Shown here one piece after another: positions 50,404 to 58,825 of a DNA stretch of 64,000 nucleotides (positions within the stretch are counted from its first letter, which is position 1; every line of letters starts with the position of its first letter). This DNA is from Mycolicibacterium fluoranthenivorans (lineage in GTDB: Bacteria > Actinomycetota > Actinomycetes > Mycobacteriales > Mycobacteriaceae), in assembly GCF_011758805.1 (NCBI RefSeq), contig NZ_JAANOW010000005.1, positions 62,001 through 126,000 of the forward strand, in the 5' to 3' direction. A program made the position numbers and the translations under genes. The notes under the pieces were generated by a model that did no database searches, was not told the DNA's origin, and was given only the letters and a program-made list of their open reading frames with translations.

Positions 50404-50940
50404 ATGAAGGTCATCAACGGCACCTACGATCGCCAAATGAGCAGGACGCGCAACCTGGCGGTGTCCGTCGTCATCGGGGGAGCAATCGTGGTGTCAAGCG
50501 ACATCGCCTCAGCTGCCCCGTTCTGTTTCAAGACCGGGCCCGGGTATCAGAAGTGCGTCGTCAGCGGCCACGACTTGACGCCGATCTACCAAGGCCCCGA
50601 GGTGTTCACCGGCGGCAATGTCCCGTGGGTGCCCACATACACCCAGCCGGCCGCCCCCGCGATACCGCCCGACGCCGCGCCGAACCCGATCGACACGCTC
50701 GCCACCTGGGTCATGTCCAGCATCCAGAACACGTTCGACGCCAACCCGGAAAACGCGCAGGCCAACGTGAGAGTGCAGCGGGTGTCGCTGACGCAGACGG
50801 GCCCCACCACGTTCGAGGGGATCGCGACGATGACAGCGTTCGGCAACCCACCGCACGATATCCCCGTGCACGTGTTCAACGACAACGGGACGCCCAGCTG
50901 GAAGATCGACCCCGGCGTGATGATGGTTCTGCTGCAGTGA
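50404..50940 (+). CDS. Secreted protein, lysogenic-conversion (moron) candidate
   Basis: 178 residues from ATG 50404, or 167 from ATG 50437. Residues 12-38 form a signal peptide (SRTRNLAVSVVIGGAIVVSS, cleavage after ASA). The mature part has a Pro-rich section, two Cys at its start, and a C-terminal beta domain (VQRVSLTQTGPTTFEGIATM, then SWKIDPG) reminiscent of DUF4333-type mycobacterial exported domains. It lies on plus between repressor and integrase, where genes expressed from the prophage are common. Confidence 0.78.
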   Translation: MKVINGTYDRQMSRTRNLAVSVVIGGAIVVSSDIASAAPFCFKTGPGYQKCVVSGHDLTPIYQGPEVFTGGNVPWVPTYTQPAAPAIPPDAAPNPIDTLATWVMSSIQNTFDANPENAQANVRVQRVSLTQTGPTTFEGIATMTAFGNPPHDIPVHVFNDNGTPSWKIDPGVMMVLLQ

Positions 50941-50941
50941 C

Positions 50942-52090
50942 CTACTGATCGTCGTCGGAGCGGCCTTTGAGGAGTGCGGCCATGACGTCGGCGGCGGCTT
51001 TGAATGAGGTGCGGTCGACGTCGGTGTAGATGTCGGCGGTCACTGAGATGTTCTCGTGGCCAAGCACCCTCGACACGGTGGTGATGGGTTGTCCGGCGGC
51101 GAGCATCCATGAGGCGCAGGTGTGCCTGAGGTCGTGTGGGGTGGGTACCGGGTCGAGTCCGGCTGCGGCGACCGCGGAGTCCCACACGTAGCGGCGGAAC
51201 GCCCAGTACCGCACGGGGCCGCCGTCGCGCTGGTTGGTGAACACCCAGTCCCCGGAGAGGTCCAGGGCATCGATGACGTCGGCGGGCAGGTTGATGGTGC
51301 GGCGGGACCGTTTCGTCTTCGGTGGGCCGAGGGTGTAGCCGCTGCTGGGTGAGTACTTCCATGCCTGCCGGACGCGTACGGTGCCCTGCCGGATGTCGAC
51401 GTGCTTGGGTTGCAGGGCGGCGACTTCGCCCCATCGCATTCCTGAGGCGACCATGAACTCGAGCATGGGCTGCCAGGGCGGTGGTGTGGCGGTGCGCAGC
51501 GCGTCGTACTCGTCGACGGTGAGCATCCGCATCTCGTGGTCCTGGCTGGCCTTGCGCTTGGGTAGGCGCCGGCCGGCGGCCGGGTTGGATGGGATGTGGC
51601 CGGCTTTGACCGCGGTGTTCAGGGCTGCCGACAGGAAGCCGTGTTTGTTGGCGATGGTCTTGGGGCCGTTGGGGCGCGCGCGGCGGCCGGTGCCGCCGCC
51701 GGCGGCTAGTGAGTCGACCCAGGTGGCGATATCGGACTCGCGCAGTTTGGCCAGGGGGATGGATCCGATCGGCCGGGCGGTGATGTCGGAGCGCAGGTAT
51801 TCCTCGTATTTGTCGAGGGTGTACTGCTCGATTCCGGTCAGTGCGTCGATGTGGGTGCGTACCCAGTCGGCGACGGTGAGTTCGGTCTTGTGGTTTTCGC
51901 GTCGCGGGGTGGGGTTGAGTCCGTGCATCTCCATGGCGCGTAGTGGGCCGTGGGCTTCGATGGCGGCGCGGAAGGCTTCGGCGGAGAGGGTGTCGTTGAA
52001 GGCGAGTGCGCGTTGGCGGTTTTCGAGTCGGAACAGGACGGTGTGCGCGACGGTGCCGTCCTTGCGGTCGACCTTGCGGATGGACGCCAT
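50942..52090 (-). CDS. int: Tyrosine integrase
   Basis: 382 residues from ATG 52090. N-terminal arm-binding and core domains (TVADWVRTHIDALTG, then ESDIATWVDSLA), then the catalytic domain with Arg in SGMRWGEVAAL, HDLRHTCASWM, LGHENISVTADIY (His and nucleophile Tyr). The start is 74 bases from the tRNA-Ala 3' end, the normal place for a prophage integrase. Convergent with the secreted protein gene with a one-base gap. Confidence 0.96.
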   Translation of the reverse strand: MASIRKVDRKDGTVAHTVLFRLENRQRALAFNDTLSAEAFRAAIEAHGPLRAMEMHGLNPTPRRENHKTELTVADWVRTHIDALTGIEQYTLDKYEEYLRSDITARPIGSIPLAKLRESDIATWVDSLAAGGGTGRRARPNGPKTIANKHGFLSAALNTAVKAGHIPSNPAAGRRLPKRKASQDHEMRMLTVDEYDALRTATPPPWQPMLEFMVASGMRWGEVAALQPKHVDIRQGTVRVRQAWKYSPSSGYTLGPPKTKRSRRTINLPADVIDALDLSGDWVFTNQRDGGPVRYWAFRRYVWDSAVAAAGLDPVPTPHDLRHTCASWMLAAGQPITTVSRVLGHENISVTADIYTDVDRTSFKAAADVMAALLKGRSDDDQ

Positions 52091-52163
52091 GACGGCAGTC
52101 TAAAGGACGTTCTGTTGATTTACGGTGTTGCTTGTTTACATCAGTGCTGCGACCTGCATATTA
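52091..52163. other. Integrase upstream region, part of attachment site arm
   Basis: 73 bases between the integrase start and the tRNA 3' end, AT-richer than its surroundings (TTGATTTACGG, TTGTTTACATC). It would hold arm-type integrase sites and the int promoter. The core crossover is expected in the adjoining tRNA sequence; confirming it needs the other end of the prophage. Confidence 0.55.
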
Positions 52164-52239
52164 TGGTGGAGCTAAGGGGAATCGAACCCCTGACCTTCTC
52201 GATGCGAACGAGACGCGCTACCAACTGCGCTATAGCCCC
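52164..52239 (-). tRNA. alaU: tRNA-Ala(CGC), prophage insertion site
   Basis: The cloverleaf folds fully: acceptor GGGGCTA/TAGCTCC with the G3:U70 pair that marks alanine tRNAs, D arm GCGC/GCGC, anticodon stem TCTCG/CGAGA with loop TTCGCAT (anticodon CGC), T arm AGGGG TTCGATT CCCCT, and an encoded CCA at 52164-52166. The integrase abuts its 3' end, so its 3' part very probably includes the attachment core and was restored on integration. The symbol is tentative. Confidence 0.95.
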
Positions 52240-52301
52240 TTGTGCCGGTAGCACGTTACCAGGAACACCGGCGACGGCTGAAACCGGCCGCTAGCGAGCG
52301 A

Positions 52302-53375
52302 TCATTGCCCCGCCGCGCGGGGCAGATCCCAGCTCCGGGCGGCTCTGGTGTACTCCAGATGCTCGAAGATCGGGTCCTCGTCGTCGATCTCCAGGACCGC
52401 CGCACCGGGACGGCGCAGCCGGGCCGGCACCACGTCGTACTCCTGGTCGGTGGTGTTCTCCACACCCAACCGCGACCGCATCATCCGGTGTGCACGCCGG
52501 CGGCGCAGCTGCTCCTCGATGCGGGTCTGGCGGCGCAGGTAGGCCAGATACAGCACGGTCACCGCGCCGACCGCTCCGCACAGCCACCACGCACTCGGGC
52601 CGAGCAGGAACGGGAGCAATGCGGTCCCCACCAGGAGCACCGCCATGACCGACAGCACGCGCTTGCGGAAGGTGTACTTGCGGGCGCTGACCGCCTGGGC
52701 GGTCTTCGACTCGAAGCGGTTGCGCCGCGCCGCCGACAGGGAGTCGGCCCCGGTCTCGGCCTCGGCTTCCAGTCCCGACGTGTCGTCGATGTACTCGTAG
52801 TCGTCGTCGGCACCGTCGGACAGATCGTCGGCCGGTTCGTCCTCGACCTCATCCTCGGCGGCCTCCGTGCCCTCAGCTGCCTCGGCGACGGGTTCGTCCG
52901 CAGGCTCGGCGACGGAGTCACCGAAATCCAAGGGCAATTCCTCGGTTTGGGGCTCGTCTTTGCCGAACGACTCGTTGCCGAACGACTTCCCGATCGGCAG
53001 GGCGCCGGAGTCCTCTTCGACGATGTCCACGTCCAGATAGTCCGACTCGGAAACCTCCGGCGCTGCCGCGGCCAGCACCACCGCGCGGCGTACGGGCTGC
53101 TCGGCGCGGTCGCCTTCCAGGTCGTCCGCGCCGTCCAGGTCGCCGACGTACTCGTCCTCGGCCGGTTGCCATTCGGGGTCACTGTGGTGCCCGCCGGCGG
53201 GGCGCCCGCGCCGCCGCAGGCGCGCGTTACGGCCCGTGTTGAGCACCCGCGTCGCCAAGGCGACATCGCTGGTGCGGCGGACGGTGTCGCGTTTACTCAC
53301 CAGCATCGGCACCAGAACAAAGAGCCAGAGCACGACGAGGGAGATCCACAACAGAGATTGGGGGATGCTTGGCAT
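52302..53375 (-). CDS. sepX: Divisome protein SepX/GlpR (Rv0996-like)
   Basis: 357 residues from ATG 53375. An N-terminal transmembrane helix (SLLWISLVVLWLFVLVPMLV) is followed by a basic segment and a long acidic disordered region. A hydrophobic pair about residues 255-295 (VLSVMAVLLVGTALLPFLLG, then WWLCGAVGAVTVLYLAYL) precedes a charged C-terminus. This matches the actinobacterial SepX/GlpR divisome family in length and layout. First host gene after the tRNA. Confidence 0.85.
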   Translation of the reverse strand: MPSIPQSLLWISLVVLWLFVLVPMLVSKRDTVRRTSDVALATRVLNTGRNARLRRRGRPAGGHHSDPEWQPAEDEYVGDLDGADDLEGDRAEQPVRRAVVLAAAAPEVSESDYLDVDIVEEDSGALPIGKSFGNESFGKDEPQTEELPLDFGDSVAEPADEPVAEAAEGTEAAEDEVEDEPADDLSDGADDDYEYIDDTSGLEAEAETGADSLSAARRNRFESKTAQAVSARKYTFRKRVLSVMAVLLVGTALLPFLLGPSAWWLCGAVGAVTVLYLAYLRRQTRIEEQLRRRRAHRMMRSRLGVENTTDQEYDVVPARLRRPGAAVLEIDDEDPIFEHLEYTRAARSWDLPRAAGQ

Positions 53376-53583
53376 GACGCCTTTCCTTTCCCCTTCAGGC
53401 TAGGTCTGTGACCAGCGCATCCGTCCGCGGCGCGCCGACACAATTACACACCTGTAATTCGCTGGATACAAGCACCATCAGTCACACGCGTCACATTTGC
53501 CACACGGCGCGTCACCGAGGTCGACGAAATGTCGGATTTCACTCGCACTTCTCCGCCTGTTTGATCATCTGGGCGGAAATTGG

Positions 53584-54237
53584 CTAGGTCCAACTGGCCC
53601 GGCCGTTGCGGACCAGCTGGGCGGCCACCGAACCCTGCACCTCTTCGACGGTGATCGCCACCAGCAGATGGTCCCGCCACGCCCCGTCCACATCGAGATA
53701 GCGCCGCAGCAGGCCCTCCTCACGGAAACCGGCCCTGGCCAGTACCGCGCGGCTGGGCGCGTTCTCCGGTCGCACCGTCGCCTCCACCCGATGCAGCATC
53801 ACCGGGCCGAAGGCGTGATCCAGCCCCAGCGCCAGCGCCGCCGTCGCCACCCCGGCGCCGGTGAACTCCTTGGCCACCCAGTACCCGATCCACGCCGAGC
53901 GCAGCGCGCCGTGCGTCACATTGCCGATGGTGATCTGCCCGGCGAACTGCCCGTCGAGTTCGATGACATAGGGCAGCATGCGACCTTTACGGGCCTCCCC
54001 ACGCAGTCCCGAACACACCGCCGGCCACGACGAAAGGGCATGGCGCACTTCCCAGCTCACCTCGGCACTGGGCTCCCATGGCTCCAGGTGGGCACGGTCG
54101 GACAGGCGCAGGCGGCTCCACTGAGCGCCGTCGCGCAGCCGGATCGGGCGCAGGCTCACCAGGCCGGCCCGCACCCGGATGGGCCCTACGGGTATCGGCC
54201 ATCCAGGATGGACAGCACTCGTACGCCAGCGGCTCAC
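53584..54237 (-). CDS. rimJ: GNAT N-acetyltransferase, RimJ-like
   Basis: 217 residues from GTG 54237; the frame is open further upstream. Very close in pattern to M. tuberculosis RimJ (Rv0995): WSRLRLSDRAHLEPWEPSAE, then ELDGQFAGQITIGNVTHGAL, SAWIGYWV, HRVEATVRPENAPSRAVL. The acetyl-CoA loop lies at VAKEFTGAGVATAALALGLD. It may acetylate a protein N-terminus such as ribosomal S5. Followed downstream by sepX. Confidence 0.9.
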   Translation of the reverse strand: MSRWRTSAVHPGWPIPVGPIRVRAGLVSLRPIRLRDGAQWSRLRLSDRAHLEPWEPSAEVSWEVRHALSSWPAVCSGLRGEARKGRMLPYVIELDGQFAGQITIGNVTHGALRSAWIGYWVAKEFTGAGVATAALALGLDHAFGPVMLHRVEATVRPENAPSRAVLARAGFREEGLLRRYLDVDGAWRDHLLVAITVEEVQGSVAAQLVRNGRASWT

Positions 54238-54308
54238 GTGGTTGCCTCGCAGGCTCGGCTCCCACGTGCCATCAGTCGATTCGCTCCGCAAGCTTCGCTC
54301 ACTCGACG

Positions 54309-55562
54309 TCAGCCGCGCTGTGCGAGGAATGCAACGTCGACGACCTCGCCGGTGCGGATCTGCTCGGCTTCGCTCGGCACGATCACCAGACAGTTCGCCT
54401 CGGCCAGGGTGGCCAACAGGTGTGAGGACGCGCCGGGCGTGCCACCGAGGGCCTGCACCAGATACTCACCGGTGTCCTGATCCCGCATCAACTGCCCGCG
54501 CAGGTAACCCTTGCGCCCGGCCACCGAACTGATCGGCGCCAAGGTCCTGGCCTGGATCACCCGGCGCATCGGCTGCCGCTTGCCCAGCGACATCCGGATC
54601 AGCGGACGCACCATCACCTCGAAGACCACCAGGGCGCTCACCGGATTGGCCGGCAGCAGGAACACCGGAACACCGTCGCGCCCGAGTTGTCCGAAGCCCT
54701 GCACCGAACCGGGGTGCATGGCCACCCGCACCACTTCCATCTCCCCCAGCCCGGAGAGCACCGAGCGGACCGATTCCGCGGCCGCCCCGCCCACCGCTCC
54801 GGCGATGACCACCACCTCGGACCTGCTGATCTGCCCCTCGACGACCTCGCGCAGCTCCCCCGGGTCGGCGCTGACGATCCCGACCCGATTGACCTCGGCA
54901 CCGGCATCGCGCCCGGCCGCGGCCAAGGCATAGGAGTTGACGTCGTAGACCTGCCCGTTGCCCGGCGTCCGCGACACGTCGACCAGTTCGCCGCCCACCG
55001 AGAGCACCGACATCCGGGGGCGCGGATGCACCAGCACCCGGTCCCGGCCGACCGCCGCCAGCAGACCCACCTGAGCCGCCCCGATGATCGTGCCCGCGCG
55101 CACCGCCACATCGCCCGGCTGGACATCGTCGCCGGTCCGGCGCACATAGGCACCCGAGCGCACCCCGCGCAGCACCCGCACCCGCGACTGACCGCCGTCG
55201 GTCCAGCGCAGCGGTAACACCGCATCGGCCAGGGTGGGCATCGGCGCACCGGTCTGCACCCGGGCGGCTTGGCGCGGCTGCAACCTGCTCGGAGTCCGCG
55301 CACCGGCATCCACGTGACCGACCACCGGCAGGCTCACCTCGCGGCTCACGCCGTCGTCGTCGGTACCGCCGACCGCGACCACGTCGACGCTACGGACGGC
55401 GTACCCGTCGATGGCAGCCTGATCGAAGCCCGGCAGGGGCCGCTCGGTGACCACCTCTTCGGCACACATCAGGCCCTGTGATTCGGCGATCGCCACCCGT
55501 ACCGGCCGGGGCGCCACCGCAGCAGCCCCTACTCGAGCTTGCTGCTCCTCAACCGAACGCAC
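54309..55562 (-). CDS. moeA: Molybdopterin molybdenumtransferase MoeA
   Basis: 417 residues from GTG 55562, with AGGAGAAAGG upstream. MoeA landmarks are PGFDQAAIDGYAVRSVDV near residue 43, VQTGAPMPTLADAVLP, RPRMSVLSVGGELVD, and LLPANPVSALVVFEV. It inserts molybdate into adenylylated molybdopterin. Corresponds to moeA1 of the Rv0994 locus. Confidence 0.93.
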   Translation of the reverse strand: MRSVEEQQARVGAAAVAPRPVRVAIAESQGLMCAEEVVTERPLPGFDQAAIDGYAVRSVDVVAVGGTDDDGVSREVSLPVVGHVDAGARTPSRLQPRQAARVQTGAPMPTLADAVLPLRWTDGGQSRVRVLRGVRSGAYVRRTGDDVQPGDVAVRAGTIIGAAQVGLLAAVGRDRVLVHPRPRMSVLSVGGELVDVSRTPGNGQVYDVNSYALAAAGRDAGAEVNRVGIVSADPGELREVVEGQISRSEVVVIAGAVGGAAAESVRSVLSGLGEMEVVRVAMHPGSVQGFGQLGRDGVPVFLLPANPVSALVVFEVMVRPLIRMSLGKRQPMRRVIQARTLAPISSVAGRKGYLRGQLMRDQDTGEYLVQALGGTPGASSHLLATLAEANCLVIVPSEAEQIRTGEVVDVAFLAQRG

Positions 55563-55601
55563 GGCACGCCTTTCTCCTGTCCAGGACCGGCCGCGCAGTC
55601 G

Positions 55602-56513
55602 CTATTTCTCGACCAGGTCCAATCGCTCGACCAACCAGCGCCGCAGCTCCGGTCCGTAGTCGTCGCGTTCCAACGCAAAGTCAACCGCAGCCTTGAGGTA
55701 CCCGCCGGGATTTCCCAAGTCGTGTCGGGACCCGCGGTGCACCACCACATGCACCGGATGCCCCTCCTCGATCAACAACGCGATCGCATCGGTGAGCTGG
55801 ATCTCGCCACCGACACCGCGGTCGACCCGCCGCAGCGCGTCGAAGATGGCCCGGTCCAGAACATAGCGTCCGGCGGCGGCGAACAGCGACGGCGCATCTT
55901 CCTTCTTCGGTTTCTCCACCATGCCCTTGACCCGCAGCACGTTCGGATTGGCCGCGTCGGGCACCACCTCGACGTCGAAGACACCGTAGGCGCTGATCTC
56001 GTCCTCGGGTACCTCGATGGCACACAGCACCGAGCCACCTCGCTTGGCCCGCACCTTCGACATCGTCTCCAGTACCCCGGTCGGCAGCACCAGATCATCG
56101 GGCAGCAGCACCGCGATGGCGTCCTCGTCGGGCAGCAACTTGTGCTCGACGCAGCCGACCGCGTGGCCCAGCCCGAGCGGTTCGGCCTGCACCACCGACT
56201 CGACCTTGATCAAGGCCGGTGCACGACGGACCTTTTCCAGCATCACGTGCTTGCCGCGGGCTTCCAGCGTGCCCTCCAGGACCAGGTCCTCGACGAAATG
56301 CGCGACGACACCGTCCTTGCCTTCGGAGGTGATGATCACCAGTCGTTCGGCTCCGGCCTCGGCGGCTTCAGCGGCCACGAGCTCGATCCCCGGGGTGTCC
56401 ACCACCGGCAGCAATTCTTTGGGAACCGTCTTGGTGGCCGGGAGGAAGCGCGTCCCCAGACCAGCGGCGGGTACGACGGCCGTCCGCGGAATCTTGACCT
56501 GTGCCTGTGTCAT
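55602..56513 (-). CDS. galU: UTP-glucose-1-phosphate uridylyltransferase
   Basis: 303 residues from ATG 56513, the usual length. Nucleotide-binding start AVVPAAGLGTRFLPATKTVP, catalytic segment KELLPVVDTPG, and later GMVEKPKKEDAPS and GGEIQLTDAIALL. It makes UDP-glucose for cell wall polysaccharide and trehalose synthesis. Divergent from the folate cyclo-ligase gene. Confidence 0.95.
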   Translation of the reverse strand: MTQAQVKIPRTAVVPAAGLGTRFLPATKTVPKELLPVVDTPGIELVAAEAAEAGAERLVIITSEGKDGVVAHFVEDLVLEGTLEARGKHVMLEKVRRAPALIKVESVVQAEPLGLGHAVGCVEHKLLPDEDAIAVLLPDDLVLPTGVLETMSKVRAKRGGSVLCAIEVPEDEISAYGVFDVEVVPDAANPNVLRVKGMVEKPKKEDAPSLFAAAGRYVLDRAIFDALRRVDRGVGGEIQLTDAIALLIEEGHPVHVVVHRGSRHDLGNPGGYLKAAVDFALERDDYGPELRRWLVERLDLVEK

Positions 56514-56566
56514 CGTTGACACACTAATGCCCGCGCGATCGAAGGCGAAGGGATAGCGGCGCAATC

Positions 56567-57157
56567 GTGGCAATCCTGACAAAACCCGTGCTCCGGATGC
56601 GAATTCTGGCGGCTCGCCGCACAGTAACCTCGCAGCAGAAGCGGGCCGAGTCGGCCGCTCTGCAAACTCATCTGACCGCCCACCTGTCGTCGCGAGCCCG
56701 GCCCGGCGACACGGTGTGCGGCTACGTACCCGTAGGGGCGGAACCGGGTTCGGTGGCGATGCTCGACGCGCTCACCCACGCCGGAGTGCGGGTGCTGCTG
56801 CCGGTCGCCCGCAACGGAGAGCCGATGCAGTGGGGCGAGTACGTGCCCGGCCGACTGGTCGCGGCGCCGTTCGGGTTGCGCGAACCGGCGCCGCCGTGGC
56901 GGGAACCCGAGGCGATCAGCACCGCGACGGTGGTGTTGGTGCCCGCGCTGGCGGTCGACCGGCGCGGGGCGCGACTCGGCCGCGGCGCGGGTTTCTACGA
57001 TCGAGCGCTGCCACTGGCCGATCCGCACGCTCAGCTGATCGCGGTGGTGCGCGATGACGAACTGGTCGACGAGGTGCCCGTCGAACCCCATGACGTGCCG
57101 ATGACGCACGCCCTCACCCCGGAGCGGGGCGTCGTGGCGCTGCCGAGCCGGGAATGA
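56567..57157 (+). CDS. 5-formyltetrahydrofolate cyclo-ligase
   Basis: 196 residues from GTG 56567. Conserved parts are RMRILAARR-type start (KPVLRMRILAARRTV), CGYVPVGAEPGS and the ATP/folate loop RRGARLGRGAGFYDR. It recycles 5-formyl-THF to methenyl-THF. Orthologous position to Rv0992c, divergent from galU with about 50 bases between starts. Confidence 0.92.
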   Translation: MAILTKPVLRMRILAARRTVTSQQKRAESAALQTHLTAHLSSRARPGDTVCGYVPVGAEPGSVAMLDALTHAGVRVLLPVARNGEPMQWGEYVPGRLVAAPFGLREPAPPWREPEAISTATVVLVPALAVDRRGARLGRGAGFYDRALPLADPHAQLIAVVRDDELVDEVPVEPHDVPMTHALTPERGVVALPSRE

Positions 57158-57176
57158 CCTGACCCACATAGCGGTT

Positions 57177-57203
57177 CTAGCACTTGGACCGCTAGAGTGC
57201 TAG
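57177..57203. promoter_or_regulatory. CIRCE element (HrcA operator)
   Basis: CTAGCACTT, nine bases, GAGTGCTAG: eight of nine positions per arm match the mycobacterial CIRCE form. It ends 27 bases before the start of the zinc-ribbon chaperone gene, so HrcA would repress it until heat shock. Confidence 0.9.
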
Positions 57204-57230
57204 AAAGTTTTGACTGTCTCGGAGGTTTTC

Positions 57231-57581
57231 GTGCCTACCTATTCCTATGCGTGTACCGAATGCGACAACCGCTTCGATGCCGTACAGGCGTTCAGCGACG
57301 ATGCGTTGACCACCTGTCCCCAGTGCTCCGGCCGCCTGCGCAAGCTGTTCGGCAAGGTGGGAGTGGTGTTCAAGGGCAGCGGTTTCTACCGCAACGACAG
57401 CCGCGATGCTTCGAAGTCGTCCAGCGGCAGCACGACGTCGTCGGCCAAGAGCGACAGCTCGTCGACCTCGTCCTCGTCGGATTCGTCGAGCACGTCCTCG
57501 TCGGGGTCCGGCACCTCGTCATCGACATCGTCGAGCTCCAGTTCGGGCAGCTCAGCACCGGCTGCGGCCGCGTCCAGCTAG
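57231..57581 (+). CDS. ruc: FmdB-type zinc-ribbon chaperone Ruc (Rv0991c-like)
   Basis: 116 residues from GTG 57231, with GGAGG five bases upstream; an upstream in-frame ATG has no ribosome site. The zinc ribbon (SYACTECDNRFDAVQ with CPQC at about residue 30) is followed by a Ser-rich disordered tail of about 50 residues. This is the layout of the redox-regulated mycobacterial chaperone Ruc. The CIRCE element upstream supports a heat-shock role. Confidence 0.9.
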   Translation: MPTYSYACTECDNRFDAVQAFSDDALTTCPQCSGRLRKLFGKVGVVFKGSGFYRNDSRDASKSSSGSTTSSAKSDSSSTSSSSDSSSTSSSGSGTSSSTSSSSSSGSSAPAAAASS

Positions 57582-57643
57582 TTATCCACAGGCCCGCCGA
57601 CCGCGGGCTGTGCACGCCCTCATCGGCGGCCTAGCGTGGCCGT

Positions 57644-58303
57644 GTGGGGGAATCACTGAATCCTGCGCTGTGGACACGCGTACGCCAGGCCCTGCGCCCC
57701 GAGTGGACCCAGACCGTCACTGCCCGTCGTATCGCGGCGGGTTTGCTCGTGGTCCTCGCGGCCATCGCGGCGCTGCGTCCCGACCCGGACACCGCGCGAC
57801 GTCCGGTTCTCGTCGCGGCGCGCGATCTGGCGCCCGGCACCGCTCTCACCCCCTCCGACGTCCGGGTCGAGACCCGCTCGGTGACAGCCGTCCCCGACGG
57901 CGCACAGAGCGATGTCGCGGCCGTCCTGGACGCCACGCTGGCCGGCCCGGCGCGCCGGGGTGAGGTGCTCACCGATGTGCGGCTGCTCGGCTCGCGTCTG
58001 GCCGAGGCCACGGCTGGGCCGGACGCCCGCATCGTCTCGCTGCACCTGGCCGATGATGCGCTGGTCGATCTGATCCGGCCCGGTGATGTGGTCGACGTGC
58101 TGGCCGGTGACAGCACCTCGGCCGGGACCGAGGGCCGCCCCGAAGTGATCGCCACCGACGCCGTGGTGACCCTGGTGTCACCGCGCGCGACGGGTCCGTC
58201 GGCCGATGCCGACCGGGTCGTGCTGGTGACGTTGCCCCGGACAGCGGCCCACCAGGTGGCCGGGACGGCACTGACCAGGCAGATCACGGTCACCTTCCAC
58301 TGA
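57644..58303 (+). CDS. SAF domain protein (Rv0990c-like)
   Basis: 219 residues from GTG 57644. One transmembrane helix (ARRIAAGLLVVLAAIAAL, about residues 28-45) is followed by an SAF domain (VLVAARDLAPGTALTPSDV) as in CpaB/FlgA-type proteins. Follows ruc by about 60 bases and is probably in the same heat-responsive unit. Function unknown; the SAF domain may bind a glycan. Confidence 0.85.
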   Translation: MGESLNPALWTRVRQALRPEWTQTVTARRIAAGLLVVLAAIAALRPDPDTARRPVLVAARDLAPGTALTPSDVRVETRSVTAVPDGAQSDVAAVLDATLAGPARRGEVLTDVRLLGSRLAEATAGPDARIVSLHLADDALVDLIRPGDVVDVLAGDSTSAGTEGRPEVIATDAVVTLVSPRATGPSADADRVVLVTLPRTAAHQVAGTALTRQITVTFH

Positions 58304-58375
58304 CGTCGTGATCGCCTGTGCTCGGTAAAGTTTGCGTGGCCGATTACCTCATCGAACTGCTGGAAGGGTCCCCGC

Positions 58376-58768
58376 ATGCTCAAAGGTTTCAAAGAGTTCC
58401 TGCTCCGCGGCAACATCATCGATCTGTCGGTGGCTGTCGTCATCGGCACCGCCTTCACTGCGCTGGTCACGAAGTTCACCGAGAGCATCATCACTCCGCT
58501 GATCAGCCGTATCGGCGCGGGTGATTCCGATTACGGCATCCTGCGCGTCAACATCGGCGGCGGGCAGACCATCGACTTCAACCTGCTGTTGTCGGCGATG
58601 ATCAACTTCGTCCTCGTCGCGGGTGTCGTCTACTTCCTGATCGTGCTGCCCTACAGCAAGTTCCGTAAGGAGAAGGAAGAGGTCGCCGACGCCGAGGTGG
58701 TCCTGCTCACCGAGATCCGCGACCTGTTGGCCGGCCACCCAGAAGGCAATCCGCTCGACAAGGCGTAG
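58376..58768 (+). CDS. mscL: Large-conductance mechanosensitive channel MscL
   Basis: 130 residues from ATG 58376. MscL signature [18 protein letters not shown] in the first transmembrane helix, [12 protein letters not shown] loop, second helix ([18 protein letters not shown]), and a charged C-terminal helix. It opens under membrane tension to release solutes on osmotic downshift. Confidence 0.97.
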   Translation: MLKGFKEFLLRGNIIDLSVAVVIGTAFTALVTKFTESIITPLISRIGAGDSDYGILRVNIGGGQTIDFNLLLSAMINFVLVAGVVYFLIVLPYSKFRKEKEEVADAEVVLLTEIRDLLAGHPEGNPLDKA

Positions 58769-58770
58769 AG

Positions 58771-58810
58771 ACGAAATCAGCCCCCGGTGATGACCGGGGG
58801 CTGATTTCGT
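58771..58810. terminator. Bidirectional terminator between mscL and mspA-type gene
   Basis: ACGAAATCAGCCCCCGGT and its perfect complement form an 18-pair stem with a GATG loop, flanked by A/T on both arms. It separates the convergent mscL and porin genes. Confidence 0.93.
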
Positions 58811-58825
58811 TGGTTCGGCGAATTG

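Larger units (their letters stand above)
1..52163. mobile_element. Integrated siphovirus-like prophage (left end outside window)
   Basis: The stretch carries a full head and tail gene series, terminase, a lysogeny switch and a tyrosine integrase. It ends at the 3' end of a tRNA-Ala gene, after which the gene order becomes ordinary mycobacterial chromosome. Genes are packed with 1 to 20 base overlaps, nearly all on the minus strand. No lysin A, lysin B or holin is recognisable, so the lysis genes and the second attachment site are inferred to lie left of position 1. I see no inactivating mutation in the structural or replication genes apart from one split small gene near 26.7 kb, so the element may be intact and inducible. 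Confidence 0.97.
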
